64,000 nt of DNA from the NCBI GenBank assembly GCA_963737225.1, contig CAVTSA010000017.1:434001-498000 (forward strand), written 5' to 3'. The translations under genes and the position numbers were made by a program. The stretch comes from CAVTSA01 sp963737225. GTDB taxonomy: Bacteria > Chloroflexota > Dormibacteria > Dormibacterales > Dormibacteraceae. Within the stretch, counting starts at the first letter, position 1. Each line of letters starts with the position of its first letter. Positions 16,692 to 25,449 of the stretch are shown here, in pieces. The notes beneath the pieces were generated by a model. It worked only from the letters and a program-made list of their open reading frames with translations, was not told where the DNA came from and ran no database searches.

Positions 16692-17909
16692 TTAGGCGAC
16701 GGCTTCGCCGAACACCTCACCCGCCCGATCCGCGATCAACCGGCCGATGGCGAGCGAGGAGGTCGCCGCGGGGGAGGGCGCGTTGCGTACGTGGAGGACG
16801 CGCGTCCCCTGCACGTCGACCACGAAGTCGTCGACCAGCGTCCCCGACTCGTCGAGCGCCTGTGCCCGCACCCCGGACGGGCCCGGCACCATGTCGCCCA
16901 GCCGGACCTCGGGCAGGTAGCGCTGCACCGACCGCCAGAAGGCCCGCTTGGAGACGTCGCGCCACATCTCCAGCGCCCCCATCCGCCAGTACTTCCAGGC
17001 CAGACGCCGGAAGCCGGGCGCGCCCAGGGCCTCGGCCAGGTCACGCGGCTGCACGGTCAGCCGGCCGTATCCCTCCCGGGCGAAGGCGAGGACCGCGTTG
17101 GGACCCAGCCAGCGCTCCCCCGTCCCCAGCCGCCGCGTCGCGTGGACGCCCAGGAACGGGAAGGCGGGATCGGGGACCGGGTAGATCAGGTTCCGCACCA
17201 GCGAGCGGGCGCCGTCCGCGAGCTGCCAGTAGTCGCCGCGGAAAGGCACCACCCGGGGTTCAACCGAGCCGCCGCCAAGCCGCGCCACCCGATCCGCCTG
17301 CAGCCCCGCGCAGGTGATCAACGTCCGTGTCCGCAGCTCCCCGGCCGGCGTCTCCACCACCACCTCGGCCGGATTGACGTGGATCGCGGTGAGCGGCCTC
17401 CCGGTGTGGATCTCGCCGCCGCCGTTGCGGACGTCCGCGGCGTAGCCGTGTGCGACCTGCGCATGGTCGACGATGCCGGTGTCGGGCGAGAGGATGGCGC
17501 GGATGCCGCGGCAATGGGGCTCCAGCTCACGCAGCCGTTCGGGGCCGATCATCTCCAGGCCCCGCACTCCGTTCTCCCGGCCCCGCTGGAACAGCGCGTC
17601 CAGGCGCCCCAGCTCGTCCAGCTCGGTCGCCACGATGACCTTGCCGCAGCGGTCGGTGGGGATCCCGTGCTCCTCGCAGTAGGCATAGAGCTCTCGCGAG
17701 CCGGCGACGCACAGCCGCGCCTTGAGCGACCCCGGCGCGTAGTAGATGCCGGAGTGGATGACGCCCGAGTTGTGGCCGCTCTGGTGGGCCGCGATCCGCG
17801 GCTCCCGCTCCAGCACCGCCAGGCGCAGGCCGGGGCGGCGCCGGGACAGCTCGCGCGCCGTCGCGAGGCCGACGATTCCGGCGCCGACCACCACCACGTC
17901 GTACTGCAT
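16692..17909 (-). CDS. lhgO: L-2-hydroxyglutarate oxidase/dehydrogenase
   Basis: 405 residues, FAD-dependent DAO-family enzyme that oxidises L-2-hydroxyglutarate to 2-oxoglutarate. The dinucleotide-binding motif is VVVVGAGIVGLATARELSRR at the N-terminus. The stretch HQSGHNSGVIHSGIYYAPGSLKARLC is the strong LhgO/L2HGDH signature, and VPFRGDYW and HVRNAPSPAATSSLAIG follow near the C-terminus. The gene is monocistronic here; an IS110 element ends only a few bases downstream and leaves the stop codon intact. Confidence 0.9.
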   Translation of the reverse strand: MQYDVVVVGAGIVGLATARELSRRRPGLRLAVLEREPRIAAHQSGHNSGVIHSGIYYAPGSLKARLCVAGSRELYAYCEEHGIPTDRCGKVIVATELDELGRLDALFQRGRENGVRGLEMIGPERLRELEPHCRGIRAILSPDTGIVDHAQVAHGYAADVRNGGGEIHTGRPLTAIHVNPAEVVVETPAGELRTRTLITCAGLQADRVARLGGGSVEPRVVPFRGDYWQLADGARSLVRNLIYPVPDPAFPFLGVHATRRLGTGERWLGPNAVLAFAREGYGRLTVQPRDLAEALGAPGFRRLAWKYWRMGALEMWRDVSKRAFWRSVQRYLPEVRLGDMVPGPSGVRAQALDESGTLVDDFVVDVQGTRVLHVRNAPSPAATSSLAIGRLIADRAGEVFGEAVA

Positions 17910-18038
17910 AGCGCATCACTATGCCAGCCCCGGACGTGGCGGCGGAACCGGCTCCGGGTCCGCTCGGCATAACGGCCCGCGAAGCCTCGTCGGCTCGCGA
18001 GGCGAGTACCGAATTGCGGCGCCGGCCGTTGTTGATGC

Positions 18039-18752
18039 ATGGTGAGTGGGCCCATGCCCTGGCATCAGTCGAGTCGGGCGGAGCGCGCGTACCTGCGCCT
18101 TGCCGACTACGGGACCCCGCGCCAGATCGAGGCGGACCTCGCCGAGCTGGAGGAGGTACGCCAGCGGCTGGCCGCCATCGGGAGACCCCGGCCCTACCAG
18201 GATCGTGAGCCCGACTGGGAGCCGACCCCGGTGACGGGCCTCCACCCGCGGAACGTGTCGGAGGCCCTCGCCCTGTACGACCGCGGCCTGCTCGACGACG
18301 CCGAGCTCGAGATCCTGCTGGGCCGCAGCTCGGGCGCTCCGAGCGGAGCTGAGGCCGACCGGCGCTGGTGGCGGCGCCGGGCTCGCACACAGCCCGCCTA
18401 CCTGGTCCACCGGCTGGGGTGGGGCGCGATCTGGCGCTTTTCGGCGCTGGCCGGGTTGCAGCTGCTCAACCTGCCGCCACGCTGGCTGATCGCGTTCGTG
18501 GCCGCGCTGGTGGTGTTGCTGGCGGCGGGTGTGCCGCTCAAGCTCTGGCGGCGGCGCAGCCTGCTCGGGACCGTCTGGCGGCTGGCGCTGGCCGAGGGAC
18601 TGGGGCTGGCCACGGTCCGGCTGCCGCCGATCTTCTACTTCACCGGGCTCGCCCTGGGAGCGGCGATCCTGATGGCCGACCTGATCTGGACGGTCCTCTG
18701 GCCGTGGATGTACGAGCCGGGCGCGGATGGCGGCGAGAGGTGGCCGGTCTAG
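18039..18752 (+). CDS. Hypothetical protein with soluble N-terminus and C-terminal membrane helices
   Basis: 237 residues. The first 110 are charged and helical (QIEADLAELEEVRQRLAAIG and NVSEALALYDRGLLDDAELEILLG). About three hydrophobic segments then lie within 135-225, with basic residues between them (KLWRRRS), ending WPWMYEPGADGGERW. The ATG at 18039 or the internal ATG at 18054 could be the start. No family recognised. It is transcribed away from lhgO and convergent with the GlsB-like gene. Confidence 0.6.
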   Translation: MVSGPMPWHQSSRAERAYLRLADYGTPRQIEADLAELEEVRQRLAAIGRPRPYQDREPDWEPTPVTGLHPRNVSEALALYDRGLLDDAELEILLGRSSGAPSGAEADRRWWRRRARTQPAYLVHRLGWGAIWRFSALAGLQLLNLPPRWLIAFVAALVVLLAAGVPLKLWRRRSLLGTVWRLALAEGLGLATVRLPPIFYFTGLALGAAILMADLIWTVLWPWMYEPGADGGERWPV

Positions 18753-18785
18753 AGACGCGGCGGGGAACGCGGCGAGGTGGCCGGG

Positions 18786-19049
18786 TTAGGCCTGCGCCAG
18801 ACCCTGGGGCCGCACCACGTGCAGGACCGAGACCAGGGCGCAGGCGACGAAGACGGCCGCCAGCGCCTCCCCCACACCAGCGAACCGGACGGTACCGAAC
18901 ACGTTCTCGAAGACGATGCCGCCGATCAGCCCGCCGACCAGGCCTACCACCAGATCGGCCCACCACCCGAAGGCGTGGCCGCTCATCAGGTGACCGGCGA
19001 TCCAGCCCGCGAGGCCACCCAAAACCAGGTACATGATCCCGTGAAGCAT
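18786..19049 (-). CDS. GlsB/YeaQ/YmgE-family small membrane protein
   Basis: About 87 residues. MYLVLGGLAGWIAGHLMSG and ADLVVGLVGGLIGGIVFENVFG match the glycine-zipper helices of the YeaQ/YmgE (transglycosylase-associated) family, which are stress-linked inner-membrane proteins of unclear mechanism. An added third helix ends the protein. The ATG at 19049 is chosen; the frame extends to 19103 without family support, and an ATG at 19034 is also possible. Confidence 0.75.
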   Translation of the reverse strand: MLHGIMYLVLGGLAGWIAGHLMSGHAFGWWADLVVGLVGGLIGGIVFENVFGTVRFAGVGEALAAVFVACALVSVLHVVRPQGLAQA

Positions 19050-19202
19050 CTGCCGTGAACCATGATGCCACGCTCTGCGCAGGCTCCTACGTTGCTCACA
19101 CAATCCCCTTACCAGAACTCATTCACGATTTCTCTATCGAGCATCAGTAATCTTCGACCCGGAGTTTCACCGACCGGCCTGGGTGCCGGGAAAGGAGCCA
19201 CG

Positions 19203-19976
19203 TTGACCACCCCGATTCAGCATTCACTCACCCTCCCCGGGCGGACCCAAAAACCCCGGGACGCCGGCATGACCATGGTCATCGACAGCGGCCTCACCAC
19301 CAGGGCCTTCGAGGACCTGCTGGAGAGCCATGGGGACCTGATCGACCTGCTCAAGCTCGGCTGGGGTACTGCCCTGGTCACCCGCGACCTGGAGCGCAAG
19401 CTCGCGGCCCTTCGGGAAGCGAAGGTGGACTGGTACTTCGGCGGCACCCTGTTCGAGATCTACGTGCAGCAGGGCAGATTCGACGATTACCGGCGCTTCT
19501 GTGCCGACCACGGCGCCACCTGGGTCGAGGTCTCCAACGGCACCATCGACCTCGACAACAGCCGCAAGGCGGAGTACGTGGCGCGCCTCGACGAGGACTT
19601 CGCCGTCGTCAGCGAGGTCGGCTTCAAGGACCAGGACCGCTCCGAGCACCTGCCCCCGGTCCGCTGGATCCGCTACATCCGGGAAGACCTGGAGGCGGGC
19701 GCCCAGCACGTGATCACTGAGGCGCGCGAAAGCGGACGGAGTGGCATCGCGCGACCCAACGGGGAGCTCCGCTTCGGGCTCATCGAGGAGATCCTGGAGT
19801 CCGGTGTCGACATCGACAAGCTGATCTTCGAAGCCCCCAACAAAGAACTCCAGGCCTACTTCGTAAAGCGGGTCGGCAGCAACGTCAACCTCGGCAACAT
19901 CGCCCCCGCCGACATCATCGGGCTCGAGACGCTGCGCCTCGGCCTGCGCTCGGACACGGTGGGCGAGGTGGGCTGA
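19203..19976 (+). CDS. comA: Phosphosulfolactate synthase (ComA) family protein
   Basis: 257 residues, TIM-barrel fold. Family motifs are DLLKLGWGTALV, WYFGGTLFEIYV, WVEVSNGTIDL and SEVGFKDQD, with FEAPNKELQAYFV near the C-terminus. ComA joins sulfite to phosphoenolpyruvate to give phosphosulfolactate, the first step toward coenzyme M or sulfolactate. The TTG at 19203 is chosen because AAAGGAG lies just upstream. The frame extends to 19062 but that part is not homologous. None of the next pathway genes (comB, comC) are adjacent, so its role here is open. Confidence 0.75.
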   Translation: MTTPIQHSLTLPGRTQKPRDAGMTMVIDSGLTTRAFEDLLESHGDLIDLLKLGWGTALVTRDLERKLAALREAKVDWYFGGTLFEIYVQQGRFDDYRRFCADHGATWVEVSNGTIDLDNSRKAEYVARLDEDFAVVSEVGFKDQDRSEHLPPVRWIRYIREDLEAGAQHVITEARESGRSGIARPNGELRFGLIEEILESGVDIDKLIFEAPNKELQAYFVKRVGSNVNLGNIAPADIIGLETLRLGLRSDTVGEVG

Positions 19977-20023
19977 GCGCAGGAGACCGGGCCATCTCAA
20001 CCGCGGCGCAGCCGCCGTTCGGT

Positions 20024-21187
20024 GTGCTGCGGGGCTCACTCGGCGAGACCACCGACGACCCTCGACCCCACCTGGCACAGCTGGACGCGCTCCGGCTGGT
20101 GCCCATGCTGGGTGTGATCGCGACTCACGTCCTGCTCTACACGGCACCGGCCGCGAGCCGCGGCGCGGGCGCTTTGCTGATGGTGCTGCACGTCAACCGC
20201 GAGCTCTTCTTCTTCGTCTCCGCCTTCGTCCTCGCCTACTCCACCGGGGCCGCCCGGCAGCGCTTCGACGTCACCCGCTTCTGGCGCCGCCGGTACCCGC
20301 TGGTGGTGGCGCCCTACATCGCCTGGACGGTCATCTACTGGCTGCTGGTAAGCGAGCTGCAGGCGCCCGGCCTGGCTCCGGCGCCGCAGTCGCTGCTGGG
20401 GGACCTGGCGACCGGCTGGCTCCAGCTGTACTTCCTGCTGGTCACCATGCAGATCTACCTTCTGTTCCCGCTGCTGGCGTGGCTGGTGCGGCGAACCCGG
20501 GGCTACCACTGGCTGGTGCTGCTGGTCAGCGCGGGGCTCCAGGTCGGCCTGGACTGGGTCTTCCAGTACCGACCGGGGATCATCCCGGGGCCGATCTTCG
20601 GCGCCGCGCTCTGGGCCCAGGACGAGGTGACCAGCTACCAGTTCTACGTCGTGGCCGGCGTGGTGGCCGCCGCCCACTGGCGCGAGCTGGTGGAGTTCGC
20701 CCGCACCCACCGCCGCCCGCTCGTGATCGGGGGCTTGCTGACGCTTGCGGCCGGTGAGCTGGTCTATGTCTGGAACCTGTACGCCGGCTATCTCCCGCAG
20801 GGCGCGTCGGCGGATCTGCAGCCGGCGGTGCTGCCACTGGTGCTGGCCGCGCTGGCGGTGCTCTGGTGCGTCGCCGACTGGCTGGTGGAGACGGTCTCCC
20901 AGGACACCGGGCTCTGGCAGGCGGTGCGTGGGGGAGCCGATTACTCGTTCGGCGTCTTCCTGGCGCACATGGTGCCGCTGGCGCTGCTCCTGCAGCCGGG
21001 CATCGAGGTGCTGCTGCAGCCGCGCGGGATGACCTGGGAGCAGATCGCCGTGCTCCGTCTCGGCCTCACCTTCGTCTTCACGCTGAGCCTGGTCGCCGCC
21101 CTTCGGCGCAGCCCGCTCTCCCTGCCCCTCACCGGCCGGCCCTGGCGCCGCCGCCCCGTCCAGGTCGTGGACGCGACCGCCGCCTGA
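20024..21187 (+). CDS. Acyltransferase 3 family membrane protein
   Basis: 387 residues with about ten hydrophobic helices. The N-terminal LDALRLVPMLGVIATHVLLY carries the Arg and His of the acyltransferase-3 catalytic region. NRELFFFVSAFVLAY and RFWRRRYPLVVAPYIAWTVIYWLL are further signatures. Such enzymes O-acylate sugars or lipids of the cell surface at the membrane. The GTG at 20024 is the likely start, 47 bases after comA; a longer N-terminus is possible. The acyl acceptor is unknown. Confidence 0.75.
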   Translation: MLRGSLGETTDDPRPHLAQLDALRLVPMLGVIATHVLLYTAPAASRGAGALLMVLHVNRELFFFVSAFVLAYSTGAARQRFDVTRFWRRRYPLVVAPYIAWTVIYWLLVSELQAPGLAPAPQSLLGDLATGWLQLYFLLVTMQIYLLFPLLAWLVRRTRGYHWLVLLVSAGLQVGLDWVFQYRPGIIPGPIFGAALWAQDEVTSYQFYVVAGVVAAAHWRELVEFARTHRRPLVIGGLLTLAAGELVYVWNLYAGYLPQGASADLQPAVLPLVLAALAVLWCVADWLVETVSQDTGLWQAVRGGADYSFGVFLAHMVPLALLLQPGIEVLLQPRGMTWEQIAVLRLGLTFVFTLSLVAALRRSPLSLPLTGRPWRRRPVQVVDATAA

Positions 21188-21254
21188 ACCCGCCGCGGCT
21201 GCGCCGCCCGCGCAGTCGCCCTCCTGAACACGCTGGCGGGCGCACACTGGTGGC

Positions 21255-22550
21255 ATGGCATGGGAACTGCGCACGCAGGCGGTGCTCGAAGAAGCGCGAC
21301 GTCACCCGCCGCTCCCACCCTGGCGCCGGATCCGGCAGACGCCGACCCATCACGGCGTCCCGTCGGTGGCGGGCGCGGTCGACCGGCAGCTGGCGCGACC
21401 CGAGGTCCGCGCCGCGATCCGGCCCGGCATGCGGGTCGCGGTCGGCGTCGGCAGCCGGGGGATCGGCTGCATCCAGGAGGCCGTCCGGGCGACGGTGGCC
21501 GGCCTGCGCTCGCTCGGCGCCGAGCCCTTCATCGTCCCCGCCATGGGGAGTCACGGCGGCGCCACTCCCGAGGGACAGGAGGACCTGCTGGCCGGCTACG
21601 GGATCACCGAGGCGGAGGTCGGCGCGCCGATCCGCTCCGGCATGGAGACCGTCCCCATCGGGACCGTGCTCGACGGCGTCCAGCTCCACTTCTCGAAGGT
21701 GGTGCTGACCGAAGCCGATGCGGTGGTCCCGGTCGCGCGCGTCAAACCGCACACCGATTTCCGGCATCACATCGAGTCGGGGCTGTACAAGATGCTGGCG
21801 ATCGGCCTCGGAAAGCACCGTGGCGCCAGCACCATTCACACCTTCCCTCTGGACCGCTTCGGCGAGATCATCGCCGCCGCCGGGCAGCATGTCCTGACGC
21901 AGGTCGACGTCCCCTTCGGCATCGCGATCGTGGAGGATGCCTACGAGGACCCCGGCATCGTGGAGGCGGTCTTGGGCAGCGCGATCGCGACCCGGGAACC
22001 GGAGCTGCTGGAGATCGCCAAGTCGTGGCTGCTCCGGCTTCCCTTCGAGTCCGCGGACGTGCTGGTGGTGCAGGAGCTGGGGAAGAACATCTCGGGTGCG
22101 GGGATGGACCCCAACATCACCGGGCGCTTCGCGGAGCCGTCGATTCCGCGATCGCTGGTGGTTCAGCAGCTCGCCTTCCTGGATCTGACCGAGGAGACGC
22201 ACGGGAACGCCACCGGGATGGGATTCGCCGAGCTGACCACGCGGCGGGTGATGGAGAAGCTCGACGTCGCGGCCACCTATACGAACGCGGTCACTTCCCA
22301 GATCCTCTCCGCCGCCCGCGTCCCGGTCGTCGCCGAGACCGACGAGGAGCTGTTCGCGATCGCCGGATCGACGCTGCGGCGAACGCCCGCCGAACGCGCT
22401 CGCATCGCCTGGATCCGGAACACGCTGGAGCTGCTCGAGCTGCGCGTCTCGGAGCCCCTCTGGGCGGAGATGCGGACCCAGGAGGACGTGGTCGCGGTGG
22501 GCGAGCCGGAGCCGATCCGCTTCGACGCCGAGGGCACGCTGGTCCTCTAG
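21255..22550 (+). CDS. LarA-like (lactate racemase domain) protein
   Basis: 431 residues. MGSHGGATPEGQEDLLAGYG, RVKPHTDFRHHIESGLYKML and AIGLGKHRGA are the core of the LarA N-terminal domain family (PF09861-like), whose founding member uses a nickel-pincer nucleotide to isomerise 2-hydroxyacids. The histidines of the HTDFRHH region are retained. The product may be an isomerase for another 2-hydroxy acid. No larB/larC/larE maturation genes are nearby, so cofactor dependence is uncertain. It converges with the nitroreductase gene across a palindrome pair. Confidence 0.7.
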   Translation: MAWELRTQAVLEEARRHPPLPPWRRIRQTPTHHGVPSVAGAVDRQLARPEVRAAIRPGMRVAVGVGSRGIGCIQEAVRATVAGLRSLGAEPFIVPAMGSHGGATPEGQEDLLAGYGITEAEVGAPIRSGMETVPIGTVLDGVQLHFSKVVLTEADAVVPVARVKPHTDFRHHIESGLYKMLAIGLGKHRGASTIHTFPLDRFGEIIAAAGQHVLTQVDVPFGIAIVEDAYEDPGIVEAVLGSAIATREPELLEIAKSWLLRLPFESADVLVVQELGKNISGAGMDPNITGRFAEPSIPRSLVVQQLAFLDLTEETHGNATGMGFAELTTRRVMEKLDVAATYTNAVTSQILSAARVPVVAETDEELFAIAGSTLRRTPAERARIAWIRNTLELLELRVSEPLWAEMRTQEDVVAVGEPEPIRFDAEGTLVL

Positions 22551-22560
22551 CCCCGCGAAG

Positions 22561-22626
22561 GGCCCGTTGGTGCACCAGCGGGGGTTACCGGCGCCCGGGA
22601 GAGGGCCCGGTGGTGCACCAACGGGG
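22561..22626. repeat. Paired GGTGCACC palindrome repeat, copy 1
   Basis: TTGGTGCACCAG at 22567-22578 and GTGGTGCACCAA at 22610-22621, starts 43 bp apart. It fills the space between two convergent genes (ends 22550 and 22629). Same family as copies at 42436, 52986, 54817 and 56807. The spacer differs from the other copies. Confidence 0.75.
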
Positions 22627-22628
22627 GC

Positions 22629-23273
22629 TCAGTCGAAGATGGGCGGCCGGTCTCGGGTGCGCTTCAACTCGTAGAAGCCTTCGGTCCCGCCCACCAGCAG
22701 CACGCCGTCCCACAGGCGGGCCGCCGCCTCGCCCCGCGGAATGGGGGTCACCACCGGGCCGAAGAAGGCGATCTTCCTGCCGTCGCCGTCGGGAACGTGG
22801 ATCACCGGGGTGCCCACCTCGTAGCCCACGGGGTCCATCCCCTGGTGGTGGCTCTCGGACAGCCGCTCGTCGTACTGGTCGCTGTCGGCGGCGCCGGCCA
22901 GGGACGCCGGCAGCCCGGCCTCCTCCAGCGCGCGCTGGACGATCCTGGCCGGCTCACCCCCCGTCACCTCTTCGTCGCGGTGCTGGTGGATTCGCTCGCC
23001 GAGCGCCGTGTAGAGGCCGCGCAGTGACTCCGGCCCCGCCGTCTGCTCGGCCGCGACCGCGACCCGGACCGGTCCCTTCGCCTTCTTCATGGCCTCCATG
23101 TACTCGGGCGAGAGGTCCCGACCCTCGTTGAGCAGCGCCAGGCTCATGACGTGGAACTGGATATCGACCGGACGGACCTTCTCCACCTCGAGCAGCCAGC
23201 GGGACGTGATCCAGGCCCAGGGACAGAGGGGGTCGAACCACATGTCGACCGTCGTGTGCTCGCCGTCCGTCAT
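22629..23273 (-). CDS. DsbA-fold protein of the mycothiol-dependent nitroreductase (Rv2466c) family
   Basis: 214 residues. The thioredoxin-like active site is DPLCPWAW near residue 15, giving a CPWA motif as in the Rv2466c family, followed by ITSRWLLEVEKVRP. FHVMSLALLNEGRDL and a helical insertion, then YEVGTPVIHV and FFGPVVTPIPRGEAAARLWDG, match the family. Rv2466c uses mycothiol as reductant, which suggests a mycothiol-making host but does not prove it. The ATG at 23273 follows GGTGAGGTTG; the open frame to 23369 is not homologous. Confidence 0.8.
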   Translation of the reverse strand: MTDGEHTTVDMWFDPLCPWAWITSRWLLEVEKVRPVDIQFHVMSLALLNEGRDLSPEYMEAMKKAKGPVRVAVAAEQTAGPESLRGLYTALGERIHQHRDEEVTGGEPARIVQRALEEAGLPASLAGAADSDQYDERLSESHHQGMDPVGYEVGTPVIHVPDGDGRKIAFFGPVVTPIPRGEAAARLWDGVLLVGGTEGFYELKRTRDRPPIFD

Positions 23274-23283
23274 CAACCTCACC

Positions 23284-25369
23284 TCACCGCTGCTGCGTGC
23301 TGCCGGGACCGCCCCTCTGCAATCCCCGCCGCGAGGCCGGTGTTCCATGGCGCCTGCGAAGGCGGGCACGACGGGGGTGTCGCTGAAGGACGGCGGGTCC
23401 TGCGAGGAGGTTCTCGGTGGCGCTGATCGCGGCCGCCACGCCCTCGAACGCAGGATCGTCCCCGATCTCGACCGCAGGCAGTCGGGGCGCCTCGCCCCCG
23501 GAGCGAAGCTGAGCGGCGATCGTCCGCATGGCGGCGACGGAGTGGTGGATGGTCTCGAGGCGCGGTGCGGGGCCCCCCGCGCGGGCGGCGACCGCGGCCT
23601 CGGTGACGGCGTCGGCCACCGTCTCCAGCTGAGCCACCACCGGCCACCAGGCCTGCGCCCGCGTGCTCGCCGGTGGCGGCTCCGCCAGCGTCTGCTGGAA
23701 GGCCGTGCGGAGATCCGAGAGCAGGCGGTAAGCCCGGCGCCGCAGCTGCCGCGCCGTGGTCAGGTCGCCGGTGAAGCCGGCGGCCAGATAGTCGGCCAGC
23801 ACGGCCTGCGGCACCGCCCAGGCGACCCGGAAGCTGTGAAGTCCAGGTCTCGGGCCACAGCGCGTAGCCGGCGACGACGACCACCACGCAGCCGATCAGC
23901 GTGTCGGCGAGACGGGCCTCGCCGGCTGCCATGCCCGCCGCCCGGCCGCCTGGCGTGGCGAGCTCGACCAGGAGCAGGACGAGCGGCGTCAGGAACGTCG
24001 AGAACATGCCGTAGTTGCGCAAGATCGCGTACGGGAGAATCGCCGTCATGACGGCGATGCCCAGCAGCAGGAGTGGCGGGTCGGGCAGCAGCAGCACGAT
24101 GCCGAAGCCGAGGACCACGCCGACCACGGTTCCCAGACCGCGCTGAAGCCCGCGCACGAAGACCGAGCCGAAGTCCGGCTTCAGGACCAGCGCCACCGTC
24201 ATCACGATCCAGTAGGAATGAGCGATGGGCAGGGTCCGCTCGAGGACCTCGGCGATCATCATGCAGAGGACGAGGCGCAGCACGAAGAGCCAGGTCCCGC
24301 GCCCGGAGGCGATCTGATCCAACCCCGAGCGCAGCCGCTCGCGAGCGGACGGCGGGCGGGGCGGGATCGCTGCCCGATCCCAGCGTGAGAGCACCCCCGA
24401 ACAGGCTTGCCGCCAGGCCTTGAGCAGAGGTCCGGGAGCCGGATCGAGCTCGAGCCTCGGCGCCGGACCCTGGGTTCGCACCGCTTCGGCGAGCGTCATC
24501 GCGGCGTCGTGGAGCTCGGGCGGCGGCCGCCCGCCCGCGTGGGCGATGGCGACCGTCGCCTCCACCAGAGGGGTCGTCGTGTTGAGCAGGGCAGCCAGGC
24601 GGAGCACCCTCCAGTCGCGGCCGGCGGTGCGGGCGCGGATGCCCGAGAGGGTATCGAACGCGTCGTTGAGGGCGTCGGTGAGCGCGCGGCGGGTGTCCTC
24701 CATCCAGGGCGTGCCGGTCGCCACCAGCAGCTCCGCGATGCGCTGGAACACCGTCGCCACCGATTCCCGCTCGACCCGGCGATAGCCGGCCACCAGCCCC
24801 ACGACCGCCATGCAGAGCAGCCCCCAGAAACCGCCCGCCAGCATCGCCAGCAGCGACGCGGCCGCGGGCACCCGACCGGCCAGCGCTCCACCGATCGCGG
24901 CATAGACCAGCAGCTGGAGGGCCGCCAGCGACGCGATGCCCCCGATGACGCTGACCACCGCGGCCGCGAAGGAGAGGCCCAGGATGGCAGCCACGGCGGT
25001 CCCCAGGTGCGCGCCGGTGAGGAGGCCGGCGAGCAGGCCGAGGGCCCCGGCCAGCAGCGCAGTCCCGGAGCGTCGCAACTTCCAGAGGAGCGGGCCCCGC
25101 GAGTTCGTCATGCCGACCACCAGCCCTCCCATGGCGAGGAAGGAAGCGAGCGCGAGCTCTCCGGCGGCCGCGCCCACCGCGAGCGGGACCGTGATCGCGA
25201 GCACCGCCTGGACCGTCTCGGGCCACGGAAACGAGGCCGGTTTGGGGACCACCGCGCGGACCAGCCACGCCGGGGGCGCGACCTCGAGGTGGGTCAGGCG
25301 CGACAGCCGCTCGCGGTCCTCGCCGTCGGGTGCTCGTCGCCCCACCCGACGATGATCCCACGCGCGCAC
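23284..25369 (-). pseudogene. FUSC-family membrane transporter, interrupted by a single-base frameshift
   Basis: The frame from 25369 encodes two blocks of hydrophobic helices around a cytoplasmic region, as in FUSC/aromatic-acid exporter proteins. Typical stretches are YWIVMTVALVLKPDFGSVFVRGLQRGLGTVVG and LLVELATPGGRAAGMAAGEARLADTLIGC. After ALWPETWTS the frame is lost near 23833-23836, and the expected tail FRVAWAVPQAVLADYLAAGF continues in another frame to 23284. One inserted base explains this. It is either a pseudogene or an assembly error. The first 25 residues are atypical, so the true start may be downstream of 25369. Confidence 0.75.
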
Positions 25370-25449
25370 GCCTGTATTCGCCGGCGTGAATTCACCGGTG
25401 CGACTGACGTTAATTCGCTCTTAACCGTCACCGGAGCAGCATCGGCTCG

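Noticed and set aside
25370..25449. PHO-box-like repeats before the phosphate-type transporter
   Set aside because: GTGAATTCACC and GTTAATTCGCTCTTAAC are suggestive but do not fit a spaced direct-repeat PHO box well enough to report.
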